From NCBI GenBank assembly GCA_036924285.1, contig JAYKYS010000010.1:11755001-11819000 (forward strand): 64,000 bases of DNA, written 5' to 3'. Below are positions 39,841 through 51,165 of this stretch, piece by piece. Within the stretch, counting starts at the first letter, position 1; each line of letters opens with the position of its first letter. The translations under genes were made by a program, and so were the position numbers. Below the pieces are notes generated by a model. It did not search any database. It was given only the letters and a program-made list of their open reading frames with translations, and was not told the DNA's origin. This stretch comes from Asterella californica. Taxonomy: Eukaryota; Streptophyta; Marchantiopsida; Marchantiales; Aytoniaceae.

Positions 39841-42248
39841 TTTGTCCTAGAGTATCTTTCGTTTTGGAATTACACGCGAAAAATATAAACTGTTTTTGGC
39901 ATATTAAAACCTGAATCAACGCTCACATCCGAAGCTGGAGGTATACATTTTTTGGTCTTTAAATGCATGGATCTATATCCTCGCTATGAGTTTCGAGCTC
40001 CGAAAGAAAACAAATATAAAAGTTATTCATCCAAAACGAGCTTTCGAAGATAGAAACGAGATAAATATGCGAAGAAGACATAAGTATTAAGTTTGGAGTT
40101 CTTGTTGACAGATGGAAGTGTATTTTAAAATTTTGTTACAAGAAGAAAATAATTCGAGAAACGAGTAAATTAATAAAGTTATAATAAAATATCTATTGGC
40201 ACAAACAAACAAGAGAATATTTCGTACAACGAGTGAATAGAGATAACCCGAATGTGGATCAAAAGCAACCTTTACAGGAGTATGTTTGTCAAATATGCAA
40301 GTGTTTAATTTAGGAAGGAAGGTTTAGGTAAGGGAAAGGGTTCATCTTGAACAAGCTGTACCTTCTTATATATATATATCTGTCATGAAGATGACCTGGT
40401 GTTTTAGATACTTAGGTTGTAAAGCAGAATGCGTTTCCAGCCATTTCTTGTCACCTCCTGTGTAAAGCACGACGTATACCTCCTTGGCTCCTGCGAAGAT
40501 TTGCTCATACGCCTGCATATATGTGGCTCGTCTTGCCACATACACCTCGTCTGCTACATGTCACCCTACACTTGATGTTGGCTGTCACGCACACCGACGT
40601 CCGTGCCACGTCATCTTAAACTTGAACTCCACGCCATGCAGATAAAATTCGAGCCACGACATCTAACACGCCTGCTGGCTGCCTTGTCGGACTATAGTGC
40701 CACGTTGCCGGCCGCCAACTGACTGTGACCGGTAAGGGGTCCTGTCAAGTATTGTATTGCGCGCGTGAGGCTTGTCAAGCAAGTATTTGCATGCACCGGG
40801 CCTGTCAAGTAAATTATTGGTGTTCTAGCTCATTGAAGAAGACACAAGGTTATATTCTACTATGTCTATTTTTCTCTTTTGACAATTTCAAATGTAGATC
40901 TCTTCATAGTTGTTCACTATTTTATTTCTGAATAAATGAATCCACACATATGTTCGTAAATGATAAAGTGTACGTACAATGAATAGCTCAACATTCTGTG
41001 GTAATATACATGTTACGAAGGGACATCTTCTCAGTTTAAATCATGGTCGTTTGACCTGCAATGTAAATAAACTAGTGAAACTTTTTAATATGTTATATAC
41101 TTTCGAACTAGAAGATAATTGATTCGGCTCGATTAACTTGAACTTTATTGGTCAATAACTGTCCTATTATTAAAGGAAATATTCTCATGTAATGTATGGT
41201 CAGTTGACCTGCAGAGTAAATGAGATCGGAGAAACTTTTCTACCGTGAGAATTATTGTCAGCTTGAGAATACTTCTGATTTGTTTTAATCAGCTTTGCTT
41301 CATTATTTATGTCATGAATGAACTTCTTTTCATTTTATGGTATGATTGTGTTTGACATAAATTATATTCAACATTTCAGTGGAAACTATTGACGATGTTG
41401 ATAGGTTGACACTAACTATTTCCCAACATAAGATAACATGAAGTATTCATCTTCTTTTTGTTTACTTCTCAATCTTGAGATCTCATTGTTTAACTTTTAA
41501 GACTTTTCTGATGTTATATGCATGTGAAATATGGAGAGAATAATTAGAATTATGTTCTTTTTTATTAAGTTATCATGGTTTATTGAATTTAGGAATGATT
41601 TTTTGGATATATTTTACTCGTAGGTGAGATCTTTTTCTTTGAAAATGTGATACGATTGTTGTTTTCTGTATAAATTTGGAATTTAAAAATTTTCAAGTGG
41701 GAGTTTTTTAGTGGTTATAATACACTGAGGCTCTTTTAATTTCCAATTATGGTGTAAGATCTGATTGATCATTTAAAATAACTGTATTGCATGTCAATAC
41801 ACGTAAAAAGATAAAAAGATTTCGTAATGATTCTGTTCTGTTTTTACAACAAAGAATGTCACTATATACTGAACAACATGTGCAGAAAACTTACTATACA
41901 TTATCTAAGTGTGTATTTTCTTTTTATTTTTATGCATGTGAAGGTATAGATCTTTTATAATCGACGTATATAACTATTGATAGAAGAGTGAAGTAAAAAT
42001 ATATATATGACTCTTAGTTTTCATACGGTTGCTTGTGCTCACAATAAAGAAGTTATATATACACAAGAAGGTATGATTATTGCTGATTGTAAGAAAAAAT
42101 TAGTTACCGGAGATCTTCATTTCTTTATTAGAAACATGTTCACGCTCGGGTTGAAATTTGAAAGAGCTCGAGTCAAAATGTCATATAAACTCTAATAAAC
42201 TCTCTAAGTAGTTTCAGTGTGACCCGGAATTGCTCACATATGCATGCG

Positions 42249-42332
42249 ACTTGTCATCCATTTCTACAAGAACGGACCTACACGTCATACAGATAACTCT
42301 TTGTTAGCGGTAGGAGTATGTTCAAGTAATTT
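42249..42332 (+). repeat. Direct repeat, left copy
   Basis: The stretch acttgtcatccatttctacaagaacgg... through gagtatgttcaagtaatt recurs at 42897-42994, with one roughly 15-bp insertion in the right copy. The two copies flank a GC-richer 560-bp segment. Confidence 0.8.
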
Positions 42333-42896
42333 TCAACCAGATCGCAATTAGTTTAATACACGTTAATTCTACACTAAATCAAATTAAATTATCTCAAATT
42401 AAATCAGATATTGATAATAAATTTACGGTAAGGAGTATACGTGAAGGGTAAGTTACAGCTGTGCGGGGAAATCCGGTGAACCTGGTTTCCGGCAGAAGAA
42501 AACGTGGTTCGTTGTTGTCGGCAACGTCCGGAACTCTCAATTTGGTGTCCGTTAATTGCCGGTGAGATTCAAACCAAACCCGAAATCACAGATTTTGTCG
42601 GTAGAATCCAGTCTAAGATGGCGGAAGTTCATGCGCGTTGGACTTCAGGGTCCTCACCAGCGTCACTACATTTGGGGACTGTTTAAACCGAGCAGGCAAA
42701 TCCGAGCCTCTCTCTTCGCAGGTTTGGCGGGGAACGAGAACTCCATCGTCACGTTTAGTGGCGGCGAAGAAATAGAATCCTTCTTATACAGCATGCGGTT
42801 GTCCGGAGAGAATAGTCGGGAAGTGAGTCTTGAGTCATGGAGACCCGTCCGTCACAGCAGTCGGAGGTTTTGAACTGGAGTCGGAAGTGACGCGAA
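42333..42896. other. GC-richer segment between direct repeats
   Basis: This segment is clearly richer in GC than the surrounding DNA and has overlapping plus-strand frames (42504-42686, 42556-42873). Neither has a motif that I recognise and neither is bounded by splice sites that I can defend. It may be captured host sequence carried inside a mobile element whose ends are the flanking repeats. Confidence 0.4.
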
Positions 42897-43045
42897 ACTT
42901 GCCATCCACTTCTACAAGAACGTTTACCGACTACGGACTTACACGTAATACAGATAACTCGTTGTTTACGGTAAGAGTATGTTCAAGTAATTGTGAGAAC
43001 TTGGGGATATAGTCAAGTAAATTTCTCGGTGCTTGCAGATAAGTG
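42897..43045 (+). repeat. Direct repeat, right copy, plus inverted-repeat partner
   Basis: The first part (42897-42994) is the second copy of 42249-42332. The part from 42978 to 43040 is the plus-strand partner of the minus-strand copy at 37812-37900. Confidence 0.8.
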
Positions 43046-46000
43046 TAACTTGCAGTTTGTAATGTCTTTGCCCAAGTTCCAAGTTACCCAAGAACCCAAT
43101 ACCAGCAAGCGCTGGTATGGGTTGGACTTCCCTTCGGCTGGAGTCCACTCAGGCTAACTGTGTCCACTCGTTAATATGTGAAATGCAAATCGCTGTATGA
43201 TCTAGTCGGATCACAGAAGATCGTGAATAAAATATACTGTTACTATAGTGCATGTATCAATATTTCATCAATATTTCATGTCAGAAGTACGTAATTTTTA
43301 ACGGTAGAAATTTATTGATCATATACCCGATAAGTTTATTGTGCTTGATAACATTTCACTTAAACAATACATGATCACACCCTTTACTGGCTATTTACTT
43401 GTTAAACGATTGACTTGCTATCCATGTGAAATCAGTAACTTTGTCATGTTAATGACATTTCGGCCTTTTCACATTGATTAGCTATGTACCGTGAAACGAG
43501 TCACTTTGTCATGTTAATGTTGTTTGTTAACAAGTTTATATTTTATTGTTGAAATAATTTTAATGGTAGAGATATTTAATCATTGTCGAAAGTAGTCGAC
43601 AATTAAATCATGAAAGACATGGAAAAGGGACTAGTTTTAGTGTCGGTGGTCAACCAAAGATTTCGAGAGTTACCCCAAGAGATTGTAATCAAACAATACA
43701 TCGTTAAAATCAGTGTGATCAAGAAAATCATTTCCTAACGATCTTCATAAGATATATATAGGATGAATGTTTCTTTCCTTTCGTAGTTCTTCTATAGAGA
43801 AGACTCATGGCATGCCTAACCCACGTTGAGCTGCCTCGTCGGCTGTTAACCGACGTGCCCAGGCAGAAGATGTCTTTCGAGGAAGCCATGGATCGACATC
43901 GACACAACCGTACTGATCATTGCGTTCTCATCCGGGGGACTCGAGGCTAAATGTTTTACTTAGATCGAGAAGCTGTCGAATCTCTAGTCAACAGTTCGGA
44001 CAGCACCGGCATTTAGTGTATTTTCAACCGACACGAATTCTTTAAAGACCAGGAAATGATACCAAAAGCTGTTTTCTTCAAGAAATCTGAAACCGCTCTT
44101 GTATTTAACCGGGAGGTTACTTCCTTAAACCGTCTTCCGTCATTAAGTAACAGTTACAAGAAGGTTTCACCAGAAAAGCTGTCCGACCTATGCTGTAGTC
44201 ACTTCAATCGAACGAAATGAGAATGAAAGTAACCGAAATGAAGAATAAACGGTCTGGTAGTTTCGAGTGCATCCATTAGTAGAATCAGAAGATACGCTAC
44301 CCTTATCCAAAGTCGAACAAATGAAGTACTTTATGTGAAATATGCTGCTATATATCGAAAGGCTGGTTAGTTAGTTAGTCTTTTACGCCCTCCGTGCATT
44401 TATACATGCGTCATAACGGTGAAACGTGAAACGTGAACAAATGTGAAAAGGAACTTGTCGGTCAAAAAGTAAGACCTTGGCGGAGAACATTTACTTTTCA
44501 CCTTTTACTTTTCTCAATGTCAACTACGGCATCGACGTCCATCTTACCCCCTTACTTATTTAGAGGGGTGTCAAAGTTAGTAACCTTTTTCCTGAATCTT
44601 GACTCGCGGGAGGGAGTTAAGACTTCAGCCAGGCATCTGCGGGAATTTTCTTATTTATATTTTCAGAAGTCGCAGGCATTTTTATTTGTTTTTCTCTCGT
44701 TTTTCTCTTGAGTTTTTGCAGTAGAAAAATATACTACTCCAAATAATGATTCCAAGTTTCAGAAAAAAAGAATTGATAACGAAGAAATTATACTGTCAAA
44801 ACTCATAAGGACGATCTATAGCGAATCACGGTTCTAAGCAGAACTAGTGAACTGTCAATCTCTCGAACTGTAAAGAATATTTCCGTTTAACTTTGATACC
44901 CCTATTAGGTATAGAGTTTTCTCTTGAACGGTTAAGCATATTTTCGCTTTACTTTGACACCTCCTATTAGGTCTAGAGGTTTCTGTTCAAGGATAAACTC
45001 ATTCATTAACTGTTTGGGTCAAAAATGTCTGAAGGCGAATCATTAATTAAGGTGTTTAGATTAGATATATGTTTGGATAAAGCTTGTTCAGTTCACAAAA
45101 AATAGATATGTACTAAGACTTTTTGACACACAGACATTGCAAGTTTTGTTCAAACAAGAAGCTATCAGAGTAGCTATAGCATCTTTTCAGCAATCATGTT
45201 TGCTGAAAAGATTGTGACAGAATTATTACTTTTCACATTCCCTTTTATATATCTCTGAAATTCCTCTCCATACCGTAGTCGCAAGTATATTTGCGGGAGC
45301 TCTGTATGAGAATAATTAGTACCTGCTTCAGAAGCTATTCGCAGCTTGAATTCAATAGGTGTAGATTTTTAGTGAATTCAGTACGCAAATTTATAACATT
45401 TTACGTTATCATTCACACTTAACCAATCGAGTCTAAAACTATAACTTGAAACCCTTGTAGACAAATCGTTATGAGATAACAGAATTAATCTTTCAAGTTT
45501 ATGGATACGCTTCCTCGTGAGATAAAGATCTTGATCTGACTATTCGCTGAAAGCTAAATCCGTTAAAAAAATATCGCTAAAAGAACCAAAGCGATATTCG
45601 CTGCTGTAATAAACATCCCAAACGGCGTTGTACAGTGAATTTCGTTTTTCTTATCAGAAAATATGTAAATGTTATAAAAATATCTTATAATAAGATAATA
45701 TAAAAATTAAATAAATTATAACTGATATGTATTAACCCGTCTCGGAGTAACCAACTCAAGTGGATATAACCCATAAGTGGAGTCCGGGCTGATGCGTTGC
45801 TGGGAAGAAAAGAACGAGACTCTAAATTCTCAGATTTCATAGTTTTACGAGGATTTTAATATATATTCTAACTCTTCCCGTCGAAAAGATTAAAACATAT
45901 ATTAAACCTTATGTACACTTCGAGGTGTACATGAAGTGAATAAGCAGCTAACACACTTGGGACTACGGCTTGTGTGCGATGCATCATCACTCATTCCAAT

Positions 46001-46789
46001 CTGTTTGCAGTAATATTCAAGATCCAGAATTAATCAAACGGAATTAGCACTTAAGATAAGAGAACTAAATTTATGAAGACAGAAAATTGACTACAACGCT
46101 TAATATATGGCTACATTATATTCGGGGAAGCGTTTGATCATATTCAAGTTTACGAATAAACATATAGTCATTCCTTGATAAGTGGCCTTTTATCGTTAAG
46201 TTGTAACGTCTCTTTGTACTTAGTTGATGGTCTATTAAGGGGTGTCTCAGTTAAACCGAAATATTATTAGACGTATGGGCTAGTTCTGGTTAGAACCACG
46301 GATTTTTGAGAGCCTCTCTTATGAGAATGAAAGTATGAAAGTATGAACGTTTTTATTCATTTGAAACTTCGAGTCATAGTCCGAGTTTGACATTTACATA
46401 CTGCAAAACCTCTCCTCTGGCGTTTTCTTACAAGAGGTGCTCGCAGAAAACGTCCACATAAGTTTGGCAGAAGTATCTGCTCCCAAGGATCCGAAATATT
46501 TTAAAAGATTCTAAAGATTTACATCTTTAGAGCATCTCCACCGGAGCACTGTAAACAATTAAGATAACCAGTTGTCTCCTTGGTGTGATAAGCAGAAGAA
46601 CACCGTACAAGACGTTTCTTCCTTTCGGGAAGCTTGCATTATGACTTGAGTCTAGTTCATTCATTGTATTTGGATCTCATTTTATTTTTGTATGATTTTT
46701 TTTCATTTTCAACCAATCATGTATTGTTATGGACGGCTTTAGTGAAAAGTAAATAATAAACAGACCCCGCTAAGTCACTCTGAGAAATC
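43046..46789. other. Gene-free stretch
   Basis: No recognisable gene. A motif actttgacaccccta(t/c)ta...tctaga occurs at about 44890 and 44950 (61 bp apart), and an inverted relative lies at about 44555-44590. One perfect 13-bp hairpin is at 45181. The 92-codon frame at 44433-44711 matches nothing known to me. Confidence 0.5.
45181..45212. repeat. Perfect 13-bp hairpin, 6-nt loop
   Basis: The arms atcttttcagcaa (45181-45193) and ttgctgaaaagat (45200-45212) are exact reverse complements around tcatgt. Confidence 0.85.
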
Positions 46790-46790
46790 T

Positions 46791-46935
46791 TTTTTTTTTT
46801 CAACAAAATAATACGAGATAACCTTCGCTATGAACTGTACCCAATAGCGTTATATTCTTCTAACCATAGGATTGAGGATTCGAACCGAGACCGATACCTC
46901 TCCAGACCCAAAGTATTATCACTGCAGTACTCATG
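46791..46935 (-). mobile_element. tRNA-derived SINE-like element with A tail
   Basis: The minus strand reads gcagtgat (A-box-like), then after a spacer cggttcgaatcc, a perfect Pol III B box (46876-46886). About 75 bp of body follow, ending in a run of ten A (plus-strand T10 at 46791-46800). This head-body-A-tail order is that of a tRNA-derived SINE. The head resembles those at 48592 and 49800, but the body does not clearly match, so it may be another subfamily. No target duplication was identified. Confidence 0.55.
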
Positions 46936-48591
46936 TTGTATAAGCAGATGCTAGTTACTTAACATGTTTATCCTTAAGTATGTCAGTTATCTCACGGCAG
47001 ATATTGCTTTCATCATGTATTCTCGCTGGTCATTTTATTCTATTCGTCAGAGAGAATCTCTCAAGCTAGCAATTACAGAGGAACAGAAAATTTACGACAC
47101 TTCTATATAATGTTAGGAAAGTTGTAGGTTTCTTCTTCAACCAATTACAAGCTCAGATTTATCTCGCACTATACGCGCTTGTCTTTTTCTCCCATTTCAA
47201 CAAAACTCCACTTTGAATGCATAAATCACTGTATATTGATCTCGTGTAAATATCTGCGCTAAATTTCAGTTAAATCTTCTTCTTTTGTTTCGAAGAAGAC
47301 GGGGAACTATACCTTCCCGGGCCGTTTCCCCATCTTCGGGTGGAGATACTATATTGTAATTTCTAACACTGTATAACAACGAAAAAATCGTCAAATATTT
47401 GTAAGTTACTATAGTCAACATACCGGTTTACATGCACTCTCTACGGCAAACTATATGGTCATGGGTTTTCAAACTCCCCTGCAACTACCATATACTATTC
47501 ATTCATTTTCCAAGTTATTTTCCCATCTTCAGAAATGCCAGAAAACAATTTGCACTGTTGGACGAAGAAACAAATAAGCAATGTTGGGATTTAGGTCGAT
47601 TTAGGGTTTCTGATGATACTCTCCATATATGAGAATAAAGTTCTGACAGTTGATTCTTCAGGTGTTTTAATTTTAATACTCACAAGTCTAATTTTACGGG
47701 GACTCACTTTGAAGCGAAGAAGAATAAAGCGTTAAGGAAAAGAATTGGAGAGATAAGAAGAGCTCCAGATCAGCAGGTATGATGGTAGTTATATTTTCAG
47801 TTTTCATTCAAAAATAATCTTTTCAATAAATCTTTTCATCAAATCTTTTGGTAGAAAAATTAAGTTAAAAGTATTAAAAGCATATGTAAATACAATGTCC
47901 TTATATCTAATAGTAAAGTTTCAATCAGATGTAACATACTTGAATAGAAATATACTATTAGAAAATAAAATTCTGCGTTCGATATGATTTATTGAATTCT
48001 AATATACTTCGCTTATACATATCACAATTACAAAAAGCGGAAATTATGGCAGAAAATGATCAATATATTGTACTTTCTCCGCAGGGTCGATACGCGGTCT
48101 CAACCTACAGTCTGCCATGGATAGATGTCGTTTGGTTAAGTGTTAGAATTTAACAGTTATAAGTACTGGCTACTCTGCAAAGCAAATAACCGAGAATATG
48201 TTATCTTGTTAAATGTTATCGTTTGGATACTCTATTTCTTTGTGAATACTTGAGGATAAATGTTAGTTTACTGAACAGATTTGTATTTGACACAACTTAT
48301 ATACTGCACGATGAACTCTATAGAACCACCCGCTGATACTACAATGGTAAAAATATGTCGTATGTAGTAGTATAAAAAGAAAAAGAAAAAAACAAGTAAA
48401 GTGTGGTAGATGTAGAATTTCTTTTTTCACTTCGTTGTTTTAAGTAAATATTTGTTTGAAAGTCGAGCTCGATCAGGCCCCTCTTATTGAATAATGTCTT
48501 GATAAGACCCTTGACTGGAAGTAGAAGGTTTTGCCAGTCATCCTGCCACTTCAGTTTATGTTTTTTTGTTCGTATTTCTGATCTGTATCGA
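46936..48591. other. Gene-free stretch
   Basis: No recognisable gene. The 66-codon frame at 47432-47632 has no known motif. Composition is AT-rich. Confidence 0.5.
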
Positions 48592-48790
48592 AGATCGGTA
48601 GCTGAGTTGGTTGGGTCTCAGATCTCTAAGCGAAAGGTCTGGGGTTCAAGCCCGCCTGCTCCCGGTTGAAGGTGCAAGAAGTTGCTGTATGTGCAATCTG
48701 GTCCGGGTACGCTGTGGTTACCCACAAAGTACAGTCTGATGCCCCTTGAAGGGATAAAGCGGACAAGTTAACAACTTTAACTTTAACTTT
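48592..48790 (+). mobile_element. tRNA-derived SINE
   Basis: A perfect A box, tagctgagttgg (48599-48610), and a perfect B box, ggttcaagccc (48643-48653), are spaced as in a tRNA. The acceptor-stem and anticodon parts do not fold into a sound tRNA, and about 130 bp of unrelated body follows. The body includes tctggtccg, acgctgtggttaccc and gccccttgaaggg. It ends in a simple (ctttaa)n tail at about 48773-48790. That layout marks a SINE transcribed by Pol III and mobilised by a LINE. Head and several body blocks are shared with the minus-strand copy at 49587-49800. Confidence 0.8.
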
Positions 48791-49586
48791 ATCAGAGATT
48801 GACGGTATAAATTACATCTCGACTTTTGTAATGGAAGACTGATAAAGCAAAAAACTGTTGTTTTAAGTACGGACTCGAGCTTTATTCTATTATAAAACTT
48901 AATAATAATCGAGTCACGGTTTGTACATACCAAAAGTATCAAACCCTAATTGTGCAGTCGATAACTGAGTGCAAGAGAAATATATTACATACCTTAAATG
49001 CTCCTCCTGGTATAAAAAGGTTCTAATAAGAATATACCTCCTAGATTTTGGTCTGAATTCAAAACCTCTCTTTAGATAAAGAGCTTTCTTTGGAGGACAG
49101 AAAAACTTGATTTTAAGTTACTGTTTTTTTATCTTTGATTTTGGAGCAAAATCAGTTCTATTTGTTATGCAAAACAATATCGCTTTTTATTCTCTTTCAA
49201 ATGCTATTTTCCGCATCAGAATTGAAAATAGAACGAAACTATTATGAACATCATAAAATAACTCTAGATAACCCAGAGGATCACATTTCACGATCTCATC
49301 CCCGAAATATATAAGATCTGGATAACTCAAACCATAAGTATCAGTAGCAGTGTTCGAAGAGTTCTGGTAGATAGAGTAGTGAATTCCGGTTGAAAATGTC
49401 AATTTCCAAGGGTTTGGAGAAAAGAGTCAAAAACATTATGCGTGAAATAAAAATAGTGTTCTTAACTACTCTAAAAGTAAACAGTTTCCGGTAACATTCA
49501 GAAAATACCTGACTAATGCTAGTCCATGTCGGAAAACTCCCTGATATCTTTCCGAGCAAAGATTTAACTTTCATTTTTGTATAACC
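48791..49586. other. Gene-free stretch between two SINEs
   Basis: No recognisable gene, RNA or repeat. Frames of 70-77 codons on the minus strand have no known motif. Confidence 0.5.
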
Positions 49587-49800
49587 GATAAATGATAAAT
49601 GATATTATTTGTCCCTTGGGGTCTTAGAGGACCATAAAATTATCCCTGTGAGTCCACCACAGCGGGATTCGGACCAGAAGCTTCATTAACAGTTTGCAGC
49701 CGCATGCACTCTAATCGTACCCGCAAGGGAATGAACCCACGACCTTTCTCTTAGAGGACTGTAGGCTAAATCACTTGGGACACCGACCTTCGATATACAC
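49587..49800 (-). mobile_element. tRNA-derived SINE, second copy
   Basis: On the minus strand the head reads cggtgtcccaagtgattta (diverged A box), then tctaagagaaaggtc and a B box ggttcattccc (49727-49737). The body has tctggtccg, gctgtggt and accccaagggac. It ends in a tail of repeated atcattt units (plus strand 49588-49607). Order and spacing match the element at 48592-48790, so these are two diverged members of one SINE family with different simple-repeat tails. Confidence 0.75.
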
Positions 49801-50596
49801 AATGATGTGGAAAGAAATAAACCAACCGGTGTGATAGAGACTTTAGAACATTCTTCTCATGATACAAAAAGTCTGGTAACCAAAAGACAGATTTATGAGA
49901 ATCCAGCAGGTGTTTTCTTTTTTCTCACAATGATAATGTGGTTTCTTTCAGTCATCATTTAATAATGTATAATGTGAAAGCCGGTGTTTCATTCATAGTT
50001 CGCCTAGAACCGGCATATAGAGTAAAATGAACTGGCAAATTTGCTTCAGAAACCGGGAAGCTTCAAGTCTGAAAAGTTGTCAAACCGAGGGAAGCAGTCT
50101 ATGGGTCGGAAATAATTTTACGATGGTTTGGGAGTCTCGGAATCCTAGACGATTATCTTGGCTACATTTCAGTTCTTACCGATAAATTATTTACAGCGTT
50201 CGGATATACATTGGAGTGTTTTTGAACCGTGCCAGCATTTCGACCGGGTTAAGAACAGGTGTTGCAGTTTTGCCGGTATTTTGCACCATGGTTCTATAGT
50301 ACCACGGTAGGGCAGTACTACGTAATACATACTACCACAGTTAACAACTTTAAATTAAACTATCGTGGTTCAAATTTCGACGTGGTACGGGCCGCGCGGC
50401 TGGCTGCTTCGTCGCTTCTGGGACTGGGTGACAGTGGGGGCAGCCGCAGTTTACTCGGTGATTTGATGACTCGATGCGACACTGTGATAGTGGCTCGGTG
50501 ACATTGCACTCTGCGGCTCTTCTTGAGTGTGTCATCGAGCAATTCGAACCACTGTCAGTGACTGTCTTCAAGTCTTCGAGTGAATCAAATGAACTG

Positions 50597-51110
50597 TGAA
50601 TCGTGCTCTCTTCAAGTCTTCAGTCGATAATCGCTTCCGTGCTCGCTTCCGTGCTATTCCGTGCTATTCCGTGCTCGCTTTGTGTCTTTTCGTCAAGTTC
50701 CTGGATTTCATTCGTCTTTGCAGTTCACACTTTCTTGGGTTCTCATGAATCTGTGCTATTCCGCGACCGCATCCGTGCTATTCTGTGCTCGCTTTGTAGT
50801 TTCTTGGATTTCCATCGTGCTCGCTAAGCCTCGGTAATGCCTGCTTCCGTGCTCGCTTTCTCACCTTCTTGGATTCTTGTGAATCTGTGCTATTCCGTGC
50901 TCGCTAAGCCTCGCTTCTAAGACTATAACAGTGTAAGTTCTTTCACTTCCGTGAATCCGTGCTCTCTTTTAGACTACTTTTGTGCATTTGTGCTCGCTAA
51001 GGGTTCGGTTCTAAGACTGTCAATTCTATCGCTTCCGTGAATTCGTGCTCTCTTTTGTGTTACTTTCGTGAATCCTTGCTCTCTTTTGGACTACTTCTGT
51101 GCTTGTGTAT
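50597..51110 (+). repeat. GTGCT-rich array upstream of the hAT transposase
   Basis: Sixteen GTGCT pentamers, all on this strand, lie in about 500 bp, mostly as (c/t)(c/t)gtgctcgct or ccgtgctattc. They begin near 50603 and end near 51099, just before the transposase start codon. The longest uninterrupted run is at 50636-50680. Clustered short motifs beside the transposase gene are typical of subterminal transposase-binding sites in hAT elements; that role is inferred. They could also be leader sequence of the transposase mRNA. Confidence 0.7.
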
Positions 51111-51165
51111 GTTATCGCTTACGGTTCTCATAGTGTTTGTCCATCGTGGGAGACGGTGGGACTGA

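Larger units (their letters stand above)
37901..42248. other. Gene-free AT-rich stretch with short repeats
   Basis: No recognisable gene. The stretch contains the hairpin at 38.29 kb, the 164-bp tandem repeat at 39.49 kb, a TA run near 40.36 kb and a small degenerate repeat of (c/t)tgtcaag(t/c)aa at about 40738, 40769 and 40799. Open frames are at most 74 codons and match nothing known to me. Confidence 0.5.

Noticed and set aside
42504..42873. Overlapping 60- and 105-codon frames as host genes
   Set aside because: No recognisable domain, no splice support, and the segment lies between direct repeats.
48592..48664. A functional tRNA gene
   Set aside because: The boxes are perfect but the acceptor stem does not pair and the body plus simple-repeat tail fit a SINE.
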